This document shows positions 1 to 7,447 of a stretch of 14,813 nt of DNA, piece by piece; the stretch's first letter is position 1, and each line of letters begins with the position of its first letter. The DNA is from Dehalococcoidia bacterium (GTDB taxonomy: Bacteria; Chloroflexota; Dehalococcoidia; Dehalococcoidales; CSSed11-197): positions 1 through 14,813 of the forward strand of contig PUOQ01000017.1 of NCBI GenBank assembly GCA_003552785.1, in the 5' to 3' direction. A program made the translations under genes and the position numbers. The notes under the pieces were generated by a model that made no database searches, was not told the DNA's origin, and was given only the letters and a program-made list of their open reading frames with translations.

Positions 1-1
1 C

Positions 2-97
2 CGCATCATTAGAAGCAATGGAAGCCCTGGAGGTTTCAACTGCGGTTATGAAATGAAACAAAAATTGCTGGCACTCGAAAAAAGCGCCCCGATTTGA
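2..97 (+). CDS. ogt: Methylated-DNA--[protein]-cysteine S-methyltransferase, C-terminal fragment (cut by window edge)
   Basis: This is the last 31 codons of an O6-alkylguanine-DNA alkyltransferase, the suicide repair protein that moves alkyl groups from O6-guanine onto its own cysteine. The visible peptide begins RIIRSNGSPGGF and continues through NCGYEMKQKLLALEK to a TGA at 95-97. This matches what follows the active-site PCHR motif in the family: an R(V/I)(I/V)xSxGSxGG(F/Y) loop, then a GxxxKxxLLxLE helix. The window starts at the Arg of PCHR, so the reactive Cys lies just outside and cannot be checked. The gene converges on radC, and its stop codon falls inside the hairpin that ends the opposite operon. 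An overlapping reading frame is also open but resembles nothing. The family call is fairly secure despite the short length. The gene could equally be named ogt or a fused ada-type domain. Confidence 0.8.
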   Translation, partial: RIIRSNGSPGGFNCGYEMKQKLLALEKSAPI

Positions 98-105
98 TAA
101 CGGGC
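78..105 (-). terminator. Rho-independent terminator of the dnaE-radC operon
   Basis: Read on the minus strand, a GC-rich stem (GCCCG at 105-101 pairing with CGGGGC at 91-86, one G unpaired) with a 9-nt loop is followed by a six-T run at 83-78. It starts 9 nt beyond the radC stop codon. Its 5' arm overlaps the last codons and stop of the convergent alkyltransferase gene. On the plus strand no T-run follows, so it probably serves only the minus-strand operon. Confidence 0.7.
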
Positions 106-113
106 CTGAACCG

Positions 114-848
114 CTAGCGTGGCATGTTAAGCTTAATATACTCGGCTTCGTATGCTTCAATGAGGCCAGTGGCTGAAAAACTGTAATAGCTATCCTGAGT
201 AATAATCAGGTGATCAAGCACTTTTACCTGCATAAAAACCGCTGCAAAAACAAGGGTGCGGGTAAGGTTTTTGTCTTCAGGGCTGGGTTCAAGACTGCCC
301 GAAGGGTGGTTGTGAGCAAAAATAAGCCCGGTGGCATTGTACTCCAGCGCTCTGTTCATCACTTCACGTGGATAAACGGCACTACGGTTGACAGTTCCTT
401 TAAAAAGATTTTCCTGCCTTAAGAGCTGGTTGCGATTATCCAGAAAAAGAGTTTTAAAGACTTCTTGCTTTTTATCGGCAAGCGAAACCTTTAAATAGTC
501 ATAAACATCATCGGCATTATTGTAATACACACCCGAAGACAGCGTCCTGTCCCTGATCAATCTTTCAGCAACAGAGCGGATCAGCTGGAGACCGATAACG
601 TTTGTTTCTCCAATGCCCTCAACGCTTTTTAGATCTTTTTCCGAGGCTTCAAGAACCCCCTTCAAGCTATGAAACTTTTTAACCGCGTCTTTAGCTCTTT
701 CCTTGCAATCACGACGGGGTGTGGTCAGGGTTAAAAGCAATTCCACGATTTCGTAATCGTTCATGCCATCCAGACCTCCCCTCTTGAACCGTTGCCTCAA
801 TCGCCTCCGGTGGCCTTCAAATGGATAACGTTTACCGGTTGCCATCAT
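114..848 (-). CDS. radC: RadC family protein (JAB/MPN domain)
   Basis: This 244-aa protein has the usual RadC layout. The N-terminal part holds a helix-hairpin-helix-like segment around residues 73-90 (SVEGIGETNVIG). The MPN/JAB domain fills about 105-235 and carries the metalloprotease-type signature HNHPSG at 179-184, with Asp192 completing the His-x-His...Asp zinc site and Glu129 a likely acid. RadC was named for a supposed repair phenotype later traced to recG. Its real substrate and function remain unsettled, although the JAMM residues are intact here. The start region has two consecutive ATGs (848 and 845) that overlap the end of dnaE by 17 bp with no clear Shine-Dalgarno, so expression is probably by translational coupling in a dnaE-radC operon. 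The length is slightly above the typical 225 aa because of a basic N-terminal extension. Confidence 0.95.
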   Translation of the reverse strand: MMATGKRYPFEGHRRRLRQRFKRGGLDGMNDYEIVELLLTLTTPRRDCKERAKDAVKKFHSLKGVLEASEKDLKSVEGIGETNVIGLQLIRSVAERLIRDRTLSSGVYYNNADDVYDYLKVSLADKKQEVFKTLFLDNRNQLLRQENLFKGTVNRSAVYPREVMNRALEYNATGLIFAHNHPSGSLEPSPEDKNLTRTLVFAAVFMQVKVLDHLIITQDSYYSFSATGLIEAYEAEYIKLNMPR

Positions 849-3800
849 CGGCTGCGTCGCAGGAAACAGCCTTAACCCCTTTGGGGCCCAGAATGCCTGC
901 CATTTTTTTATGCAGTTCTGGCCCGTATTTTACCTTTATATCCGGAACATCGAGGTAGTAATCCCGGCTACCGTTGCTGATAACCAGACTTACCCTGTCT
1001 AATCCCGGTGCCTTCTTTAATACTTCAATCAGTTTATCAAACCTTCCCAGGTCCGATGCTTCATCTTCACTTTGATCAATGTATAATAAAAGCCGCTGAA
1101 GGCTCTCTCCGCCACTTTGAGTTTTGACAAAATCACTATGCAACTTGCTATCCTCCGGTTTCTCGCTTATCTGATAATTACTTACGCTATCAGCAACAAT
1201 CTGAGCATTTTCGCCTCTTACCTTTACTTTGCCCTGCACAAGCAGGATGTTGCCTTCCTGCCACAAATCTTTAGAAGCGCTATACACCTTTGGCCACGCT
1301 ACCACCTCGATACTGCCCTCCATATCTTCAATTACAGCGCTTACTGATGCCTTGCCTTCACGGGTAGTCAGCGGACGCAGGGAAGCCACCATGCCGGCAA
1401 CCCGGATGGTTTTACCTTCCATCTCTTTATCCACCTGCCCGCACAATGCGACGTCGCTATCAGCCGATACCTGGCTTACATACGGGCGAAAAGGATGCTC
1501 CGAAAGGTAAACCCCGGTCAATTCTCTTTCCCAGTCCAGCTTTTCTTTCTGCGGCGCTTCCGCCGGATCCAAATCAAGGCTCGGCAGCGGAGTGTCTGCT
1601 GTCTCGCCGAACATATCAAACATAGTTGCCTGGCCACTGTCCCTCAATTTTTGCTGCCTCTCGGCAAGAGACATTATCTTTGGCAAATTGTGAAGAAGAG
1701 TCCCTCGCTCCCCCATACAATCAAGCGCCCCTGCTTTTATAAGGCTCTCCATCGCCCGGCGATTAACAGCCCCCAGGTTGCCACGGCGGCAAAGATCCTC
1801 GATGGATTTATATTCGCCGTTTTTCCGCCTTTCCTCTATCAAAAGTTCGACAGCGCTATTGCCCACATTCTTGATGGCCGTCAACCCGAACCGTATAGCC
1901 TTTTCGCCGGAAGATTGCTCCTCTATTGCAAAACTTGCCTCGCTGTGATTAATACTGGGCGGAAGGACCTCCAGTCCAAGTTTACGGCACTCATCAAAAG
2001 CAGTAGCCAGCTTGTCTGAATTACCATGATAGCTTATAAGAAGGGCATTCATATATTCTACCGGGTAGTTTGCTTTGAGATAAGCGGTCTGATATGCAAC
2101 CATGGCATAACTGACCGCATGGGCCTTATTGAAAGCGTAACCTGCAAAAGGTTCAATTAATGAAAATACCTCGCCCGCCACGTCTTCGGGGTAACCCTGT
2201 TTGATAGCCCCGTCAATAAAATTCTTGCGCTCTTTTTTCATGGCTCCGGCTATTTTTTTCCCCATGGCCTTGCGAAAGATATCAGCCTGCCCCAGAGAAT
2301 AACCGGCAAAAGTTTGCACTATGAATATTACCTGCTCCTGGTAAACGATTACGCCATAGGTTTCTTCCAGTATCTCTGAAAGGGCAGGGTGGGGATAATG
2401 AATGGCCTCAATCCCATGCTTGGATTGAATAAACCTGGGTATTTGCTCCATCGGCCCGGGACGGTAAAGAGCTACCATAGCTGCAATATCACCAAAAGTT
2501 GAGGGCTTCAGTTCCCGTATATAGCGCCTCATACCGCTTCCTTCAAGCTGAAACACTCCGGCGGTTTCACCCGTGGAGAGCAATTTATAAGTCTTTGAAT
2601 CATCGAGTGGCAGACGGTTAAGCTCAACCTTTATACCGTGCTCCTTAAAGATGGTGTCTCTTGCTTTTCCCAGGATGCTCAGGTTTACAAGTCCCAGGAA
2701 ATCCATTTTTAAAAGGCCGATTCTGGCGATATCCCCCATTGGGTATTGGGTCATTACCAGGCCAGTTTCCTGGCCACGCGATATCAATTGCAGCGGACAC
2801 TGGTCGGCCAGCGGATTACGGGCGATCACCACACCTGCAGCATGGGTGGATGCATGCCGGGCAAGGCCTTCAACCCTTTTAGCAGACTCAAGCACCCTGT
2901 CGACCGATTTATCCGAAGCTTTAAGGGAACGTAATTCTTCGTTTATTTCGAGAGCTTTATCGATAGTCATACCGGGTGAAGCCGGCACCAGGCGGGCAAT
3001 GCGATCGACATCTCCATACGGCATACCCAGCGCCCGGCCTACATCCCTTATAGCTGCTCTGGCCCCCATAGTTCCAAAAGTGATAATCTGGGCTACATGG
3101 TCGGACCCGTATTTCTTCGAAACATAAGTTATTACTTCATCGCGGCGTGTATCCTCAAAGTCAAGATCAATATCTGGCATTTCACGGCGTTCAATATTCA
3201 AAAACCGCTCAAAAACAAGGTCGTGAGCCATCGGATCTACTTCAATGATGCCCAGACACCTGAGTACGATGCTGGAAGCAGCGCTTCCGCGCACATTAAA
3301 TAATATTCCCTCCCGGCGCACAAAAGAGATGATGTCCCAAACTACAAGAAAGTAATTGGCAAAATCGGTCTGCCGGATAACATCCAGTTCATAATTCAGC
3401 CGGTCCAGTATTTCCTGGCCTGCATCCGGATAATAACGCTCAAGACCCTGCCGGCACAGTTCTTCCAGATACTCAAGGGAAGTTTTACCTTCGGGTATTT
3501 CAATCTCAGGCAGGTGCAACCGCCCAAATTCCAGCTTTAGATTGCATTTTTCAGCAATGACACTGGTGTTTTCTATTGCTTCAGGAATATCGCTGAAGAG
3601 TTCTGCCATCTCTTCAGGGCTTTTCAAATAAAAATAATCGCCGCCCATCTGTTTTCGCTTTTGCTCATGAACAGTGGAATTGGTTCCTATACACAGCAAA
3701 AGATCGTGGGGAACCGAGTCTTCTCTATGGATGTAGTGGACATCGCTGGTTGCTACTAGGGGTATATCCAGTTCCCTGGCCAGCGGGATGAGCTCTGTGT

Positions 3801-4350
3801 TCATTTGTTCCAGCTCGGGCAGCGGATGGCGCTGCAACTCGAAATAAAAATCGCCCCCGAAAACCTGCTTGTACCATAAGGCCGCTTCCCTGGCTTCCTC
3901 CAGGCGGCCGCCTAATATCAAGCGGGGGATTTCACCGGCTATGCAGGCTGTCAGGCAAACCAGGCCCTGGCTGTATTTTTCAAGGATTTCTTTGTCTATA
4001 CGAGGTTTATAATAGAACCCTTCGAGGTTAGCCATGGTAACGAGCCGCACAAGGTTTTTATACCCAGTCTTATTCTTTGCCAGAAGCACAACATGATAAT
4101 TTTCCCGGTCTGCACTGGTTCGGCTGTGCCGGCTGCCGGCAGCCATATAGGCTTCACAACCTATTATGGGTTTTATACCGGCGTCTCTTGCCGACTGATA
4201 AAACTGGATGGCACCGTGCAGTGCACCATGGTCAGTGATGGCAACAGAATGCATTCCAAGCTCTCTGGCACGTTCTACGAGCTCAGGAATACGACACATG
4301 GCGTCGAGAAGACTGTATTCGGTGTGCACATGCAGGTGGGTAAAACTCAC
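832..4350 (-). CDS. dnaE: DNA polymerase III subunit alpha (DnaE1 type)
   Basis: This 1172-aa protein is the replicative polymerase catalytic subunit. The PHP domain occupies residues 1-~270 and starts HLHVHTEYSLLDA. The palm carries PDIDLDF (392-398) with catalytic Asp393 and Asp395, and the third Asp is in KMDFLGL (Asp550). RGSAASS (354-360) is the phosphate-binding loop. Helix-hairpin-helix and OB regions follow, with the OB fold at about 984-1060 (RVAGMVASLRPL, IEVVAW). The C-terminal tail ends DDGNR. The PHP metal ligands look complete: His7, His9, Asp16, His41 or His45, Glu66, His86, Cys136, Asp203 and His205. E. coli DnaE has lost several of these, so intrinsic 3'-5' proofreading is possible. 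The GTG start at 4350 places the HxH motif at the usual distance from the N-terminus and lies 6 nt after an extended -10 box. radC overlaps the 3' end. Confidence 0.98.
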   Translation of the reverse strand: MSFTHLHVHTEYSLLDAMCRIPELVERARELGMHSVAITDHGALHGAIQFYQSARDAGIKPIIGCEAYMAAGSRHSRTSADRENYHVVLLAKNKTGYKNLVRLVTMANLEGFYYKPRIDKEILEKYSQGLVCLTACIAGEIPRLILGGRLEEAREAALWYKQVFGGDFYFELQRHPLPELEQMNTELIPLARELDIPLVATSDVHYIHREDSVPHDLLLCIGTNSTVHEQKRKQMGGDYFYLKSPEEMAELFSDIPEAIENTSVIAEKCNLKLEFGRLHLPEIEIPEGKTSLEYLEELCRQGLERYYPDAGQEILDRLNYELDVIRQTDFANYFLVVWDIISFVRREGILFNVRGSAASSIVLRCLGIIEVDPMAHDLVFERFLNIERREMPDIDLDFEDTRRDEVITYVSKKYGSDHVAQIITFGTMGARAAIRDVGRALGMPYGDVDRIARLVPASPGMTIDKALEINEELRSLKASDKSVDRVLESAKRVEGLARHASTHAAGVVIARNPLADQCPLQLISRGQETGLVMTQYPMGDIARIGLLKMDFLGLVNLSILGKARDTIFKEHGIKVELNRLPLDDSKTYKLLSTGETAGVFQLEGSGMRRYIRELKPSTFGDIAAMVALYRPGPMEQIPRFIQSKHGIEAIHYPHPALSEILEETYGVIVYQEQVIFIVQTFAGYSLGQADIFRKAMGKKIAGAMKKERKNFIDGAIKQGYPEDVAGEVFSLIEPFAGYAFNKAHAVSYAMVAYQTAYLKANYPVEYMNALLISYHGNSDKLATAFDECRKLGLEVLPPSINHSEASFAIEEQSSGEKAIRFGLTAIKNVGNSAVELLIEERRKNGEYKSIEDLCRRGNLGAVNRRAMESLIKAGALDCMGERGTLLHNLPKIMSLAERQQKLRDSGQATMFDMFGETADTPLPSLDLDPAEAPQKEKLDWERELTGVYLSEHPFRPYVSQVSADSDVALCGQVDKEMEGKTIRVAGMVASLRPLTTREGKASVSAVIEDMEGSIEVVAWPKVYSASKDLWQEGNILLVQGKVKVRGENAQIVADSVSNYQISEKPEDSKLHSDFVKTQSGGESLQRLLLYIDQSEDEASDLGRFDKLIEVLKKAPGLDRVSLVISNGSRDYYLDVPDIKVKYGPELHKKMAGILGPKGVKAVSCDAADDGNR

Positions 4351-4356
4351 ACCCTA

Positions 4357-4365
4357 ATTATAGCA
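4357..4365 (-). promoter_or_regulatory. Extended -10 promoter of dnaE, giving a probable leaderless transcript
   Basis: On the minus strand TGCTATAAT (4365-4357) is a perfect extended -10 element. Only six bases (TAGGGT) separate it from the GTG start at 4350, so transcription starting 7 nt after the box would begin at or next to the start codon. No convincing -35 is present (TTTAAT at 18-nt spacing is poor), which suits an extended -10 promoter. The AGGG before the GTG is too close to act as a normal Shine-Dalgarno. Confidence 0.6.
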
Positions 4366-4454
4366 ATGCCGGACCAATTAATTAAAGCCTCTTAAAAAGG
4401 CCCGGGCGGATTTATCTGGCCAACTTGTTGTAAAATATAAGAAGGGAAATCAAT

Positions 4455-5141
4455 ATGAAGTTTTTACATTTAGCAGCAAGGGTTATATTTGTTTTAAGCC
4501 TTCCACTTCTATTTCTCTCGCTGAGCCTGGCTATTGCTTTTAACAGCCCGTGGCTGTATCACTACGGATTCGAAAAATACGATGTGGAATCGGTTACCGG
4601 CATTGAGAGAAGCGAGCTTGACTATGCCGCCGGCCAGCTTATCGCATATTTTAACTCGGATGAAGAACTAATAGACGTTGTCGTCACCAAAGATGGAGAA
4701 CCTTTTGAGCTATTTAATGAAAGAGAAATCCTGCATTTAGTAGACGTTAAAAACCTGGTTCAGCTCGATTATGCTGTCCTGCTTGCTACCGGCCTTTACT
4801 CACTGGGCTATTGCGCGGTATTTCTGGCCCGGCGAACCCGGGAATGGTTCAATCTGGCCAGAAGTATTATCTGCGGAGGCATGCTTACCTTTTTAATCAT
4901 CGGTGTAGCGGCATTTATAGCGTTGATTGATTTCAACTGGTTCTTTTTACAGTTCCACTTAATAAGCTTTGCCAATGATCTATGGATACTCGACCCGGCC
5001 ACAGATTACCTTATCATGATGTTCCCGCAGGGCTTCTGGTTTGATGCAACCATTTTGTGCGCTGTTATGACACTGCTATGGGCAGCGATATTCTGGGGAG
5101 CCTCTTATGCCGCTCTATATACAGCAGACATAAGGAGATGA
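4455..5141 (+). CDS. DUF1461 / TIGR01906 integral membrane protein, Lit-type (lipoprotein intramolecular transacylase-like)
   Basis: This 228-aa membrane protein has four predicted transmembrane segments (about 9-30, 106-124, 137-160 and 196-223) and an extracytoplasmic region between the first two. Family signatures are present: TGI at 48-50, LFNEREILHLVDVKNL at 86-101, FHLISFANDLW at 167-177 and DPATDYLIMMFPQGFW at 180-195. This is the DUF1461/TIGR01906 family, which includes Lit, the enzyme that moves an acyl chain from the lipoprotein diacylglycerol to the N-terminus of the same lipoprotein. His94 and His168 sit in the two conserved blocks and, from memory, match the histidines essential in Lit. 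Not every family member has been shown to have Lit activity, so the function is inferred. An AAGGG Shine-Dalgarno (4442-4446) lies 8 nt before the ATG. The gene diverges from dnaE and is followed 10 bp later by an alpha/beta hydrolase. Confidence 0.8.
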   Translation: MKFLHLAARVIFVLSLPLLFLSLSLAIAFNSPWLYHYGFEKYDVESVTGIERSELDYAAGQLIAYFNSDEELIDVVVTKDGEPFELFNEREILHLVDVKNLVQLDYAVLLATGLYSLGYCAVFLARRTREWFNLARSIICGGMLTFLIIGVAAFIALIDFNWFFLQFHLISFANDLWILDPATDYLIMMFPQGFWFDATILCAVMTLLWAAIFWGASYAALYTADIRR

Positions 5142-5151
5142 CAGGTTTTTT

Positions 5152-5892
5152 ATGAATAAAAATGTTTCATTCCAAAGCCATGGCTATACCATACGCGGCA
5201 ATTTCAGCCTGCCCTTTGCAGGTGCTCCCTGTGTTATATTTTCGCACGGCTTAGAAGGCAGTAAAGATGGCTTCAAGTGGAAGTTTTTCACCAACAGGTT
5301 ATACGATCTTGGCATCGCATCACTCAGGTTTAATTATCATGGTTGCGGTGAAGGCGGCGAAAAAAGCGACGGCAATTTTGAAGATTCAGCAGTTTCAAAA
5401 CGTATGGCCGACTTCAAGGCGGCGATTGACTTCGTTGAAGGCGAACCAGTCGATAATAAAAGGCTGGGCGCCATCGGATCCAGCCTGGGTGGCACAGTTA
5501 TAATCAACCTTCACGATAAAAGAATCAAAGCCCTTGTTTCCCTTGCTACACCCTTTATTTTTCAAAAACCATCCCCCGAAGAAATCGCAAAGCACCAGCA
5601 TGATAAATACCACTTTCTCCCCTCAGGCGCCAGGGTAAAAAAACAATTTATTCACGAGCTGTGGGAACTCGACACTCAAGCAGCCATTAAAAAGCTTGCA
5701 TGCCCCTTAATCATAATGCACGGCAGCAATGATGAGGTAGTCCCGGTTGAAGATGCCAGAAAGCTTTACGAAAAAGCCAATGAACCCAAAATGTTAAAGG
5801 TCATAAACGGCGCCAATCACAGCTTCGATGACCCTTCGCACCTTAAACAGGTGGCCATCCTGGGTTGTGGCTGGGTAAAACAATATCTGTGA
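5152..5892 (+). CDS. Alpha/beta hydrolase (serine hydrolase, S33/esterase-like)
   Basis: This 246-aa cytoplasmic alpha/beta hydrolase has no signal peptide. Landmarks in order are the oxyanion-hole strand and loop IFSHGLEGSKDG (29-40), the nucleophile elbow GSSLGG with Ser111, the acid Asp194 in HGSNDEVVP, and the base His223 in GANHSF, so the catalytic triad is complete. A short lid region lies around 135-170. Relatives are annotated variously as dienelactone hydrolase-like, serine aminopeptidase S33 or acyl esterases, and the substrate cannot be read from sequence. It follows the Lit-like membrane gene by 10 bp. An AAGGAG lies 14 nt upstream, across the stop of that gene, with a weaker CAGG at 6 nt, so the two are probably cotranscribed and coupled. 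The pairing suggests, but does not show, a lipid ester substrate. Confidence 0.88.
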   Translation: MNKNVSFQSHGYTIRGNFSLPFAGAPCVIFSHGLEGSKDGFKWKFFTNRLYDLGIASLRFNYHGCGEGGEKSDGNFEDSAVSKRMADFKAAIDFVEGEPVDNKRLGAIGSSLGGTVIINLHDKRIKALVSLATPFIFQKPSPEEIAKHQHDKYHFLPSGARVKKQFIHELWELDTQAAIKKLACPLIIMHGSNDEVVPVEDARKLYEKANEPKMLKVINGANHSFDDPSHLKQVAILGCGWVKQYL

Positions 5893-5895
5893 GAA

Positions 5896-5910
5896 GTGTT
5901 TGCCAAACAC
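5896..5910. repeat. Perfect inverted repeat GTGTTT-GCC-AAACAC
   Basis: Two 6-bp arms with a 3-bp centre sit 3 bp after the hydrolase stop and 14 bp before the -35 box of mgtE. No T-run follows on the plus strand, so it is a poor terminator. Its placement suits an operator for a dimeric regulator of mgtE, but that is inference from position only. Confidence 0.35.
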
Positions 5911-5924
5911 CGCACAGATTTCGA

Positions 5925-5953
5925 TTGACACTACAAAAACTCTGCTTTATAAT
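5925..5953 (+). promoter_or_regulatory. Full-consensus sigma-70 promoter upstream of mgtE
   Basis: TTGACA at 5925-5930 and TATAAT at 5948-5953 are both perfect hexamers with the optimal 17-bp spacer. The predicted start is near 5960, giving a leader of about 124 nt before the mgtE start codon. Such an unmodified consensus promoter normally implies strong basal transcription, so control is likely to act afterwards, in the leader, or through a bound repressor. Confidence 0.85.
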
Positions 5954-5961
5954 CGTACGCA

Positions 5962-6071
5962 GCCTATTAATACTTTTTAGGCATAAAGTAATTCTTAATA
6001 AAGCGGGCTCTGGCAGCACCGCTTTATAATTACAAAGCCCTCTTTAAAAAACCTGAATTTTTAAAGAGGGC
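5962..6071 (+). promoter_or_regulatory. Structured 5' leader of mgtE with three stem-loops (candidate cis-regulatory RNA)
   Basis: Three hairpins follow one another in the transcribed leader. The first pairs GCCTA 5962-5966 with TAGGC 5978-5982. The second pairs 5998-6006 with 6019-6027 (9 bp), and a further GCT/AGC pairing lies inside its loop. The third is a perfect 14-bp stem, 6037-6050 with 6058-6071, closed by a 7-nt loop ACCTGAA. The 3' arm of the third hairpin contains GAGGG (6066-6070), the only strong ribosome-binding candidate before mgtE, so folding would hide it. No T-run follows the third stem, which argues for translational control rather than termination. I do not recognise the conserved M-box (ykoK) sequence here. 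Confidence 0.55.
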
Positions 6072-6083
6072 GATTGTATCAGA

Positions 6084-7433
6084 GTGGCTATAAAAATGCT
6101 TGATGAATTGACTTTCAAGAATCTGGTTGAAGAGAAACAATACAAGCATCTGCGCCAGGAGCTGATGGAGCAGGAACCGGCCTACATCGCCGAACTGCTC
6201 GGCACTATTCCCACCGACAAAGCGGTTATTGCCTTTCGCTTGCTGCCTAAAAACCTGGCTATCGACGTCTTTGACGACCTGGAAGGAACGCGCCAGGAAC
6301 AGCTGCTGGAGGCTTTCAGTGATATTACCGCAAGAAATTTTCTTGAAGCCATGCCTCATGATGACCGCGTTGAATTACTGGATGAGGTTCCGGCCAAAGT
6401 AGCCAGAAGGCTTTTGCAGATACTCTCGCCCCAGCAACGCAGGGTAACCTTGAAACTGCTGGGTTATGAGGAAGATACTGCCGGCCGGGAAATGAACCCA
6501 TCCTTTGTAGACCTTCATGCCGATATGACGGTGAGTCAGGCCCTGGACAAGGTAAGAAGGCTTGCAGTAAACCGCGAAACAATATACGAATGTTATGTAA
6601 TGGACGCCAAACGCCACCTTGTCGGTACAGTATCGCTAAAAGACATGGTTACATCACCTACTCAGACAAAAATATCTGAAATAATGAAGCCTGAAACTCC
6701 TTTTGTATTTACCCATACCGACCGGGAAGAAGCAGCCCGTGTTTTGCGGGATTACGACCTGCTGGCAATTCCGGTTGTGGACAATGAGAAGAGGCTGGTA
6801 GGCATAATCACCTACGATGATGTAGCCGATATAATTGAGGAAGAAGCAACCGAAGATATTTATCGCTTCGGCGCCCTGACGGGGTCTGAACGGGGTTATT
6901 TTGCCAGCCGCATTTTCAGCGTGGTAAAACGACGGGTGGTATGGCTATTCCTGCTTCTGCTGGTAAACACGGTAACCGCTTCAATTATAGCCGGTCAGGA
7001 GGAACTGCTGGCCGAAGTTGCCATATTGGCTGCATTTATACCATTGCTCATAGACAGCGGCGGCAATATAGGCTCCCAGTCCGCTACAGTCATAATTCGG
7101 GGACTGGCCACCGGAGAAATTACCCGGAAGCGCGCGGCCACCATTATCCTTCGTGAAACAGGAGTGGGGCTTTTACTGGGAGCAACGCTTGGCCTGGTAG
7201 TTCTGGTATGGGCTTACTTCCTGGGGCGAAACTTTGAGGTGGCAATTGTAGTCATGCTCACCCTGGCTGCCATATCGACGCTGGCCACCACGACCGGCGC
7301 CGTGCTGCCATACATTTTCCGCCACTTAAATATAGACCCGGCCATGGTTTCAGCACCGCTGATTACCACCGTGATGGACATATCCGGCGTCTTTATCTTT
7401 TTCTTAATAGCCAACCTGCTTTTAACCATTTAA
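6084..7433 (+). CDS. mgtE: Magnesium transporter MgtE
   Basis: This 449-aa Mg2+ channel of the inner membrane has the complete family layout. The MgtE_N helical domain spans about 30-130, the two CBS domains about 135-255, and five transmembrane helices lie between about 283 and 449. Key motifs are DTAGREMNP (131-139) at the N/CBS junction, IPLLIDSGGNIGSQSATV (319-336), which forms the pore region, and DPAMVSAPLITTVMDISG (418-435). Asp432 in the last motif has the same number as the pore Mg2+ ligand of the 450-aa Thermus thermophilus MgtE. In characterised members, cytoplasmic Mg2+ bound between the N and CBS domains closes the pore. The GTG at 6084 lies 13 nt after GAGGG. The alternative ATG at 6096 has only GAGTGG upstream, so the start is uncertain by four residues. 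The gene is preceded by a consensus promoter and a structured leader. Confidence 0.97.
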   Translation: MAIKMLDELTFKNLVEEKQYKHLRQELMEQEPAYIAELLGTIPTDKAVIAFRLLPKNLAIDVFDDLEGTRQEQLLEAFSDITARNFLEAMPHDDRVELLDEVPAKVARRLLQILSPQQRRVTLKLLGYEEDTAGREMNPSFVDLHADMTVSQALDKVRRLAVNRETIYECYVMDAKRHLVGTVSLKDMVTSPTQTKISEIMKPETPFVFTHTDREEAARVLRDYDLLAIPVVDNEKRLVGIITYDDVADIIEEEATEDIYRFGALTGSERGYFASRIFSVVKRRVVWLFLLLLVNTVTASIIAGQEELLAEVAILAAFIPLLIDSGGNIGSQSATVIIRGLATGEITRKRAATIILRETGVGLLLGATLGLVVLVWAYFLGRNFEVAIVVMLTLAAISTLATTTGAVLPYIFRHLNIDPAMVSAPLITTVMDISGVFIFFLIANLLLTI

Positions 7434-7447
7434 TACCCGGGCAATTA

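Noticed and set aside
3..56. A second open frame at the left edge (ends AMEALEVSTAVMK) that could be another gene's C-terminus.
   Set aside because: The overlapping frame 2-97 matches the conserved sequence after PCHR in alkyltransferases residue by residue, so this one is a shadow.
1495..3127. Long open frames on the plus strand opposite dnaE (for example 1495-2019 and 2651-3127).
   Set aside because: They lie entirely antisense to a well-conserved polymerase gene, lack family resemblance and are explained by codon bias of dnaE.
5954..6083. M-box (ykoK) magnesium riboswitch before mgtE.
   Set aside because: The leader is shorter than a typical M-box and I do not find its conserved sequence blocks. 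Only unrelated stem-loops are seen. A covariance-model search would settle it.
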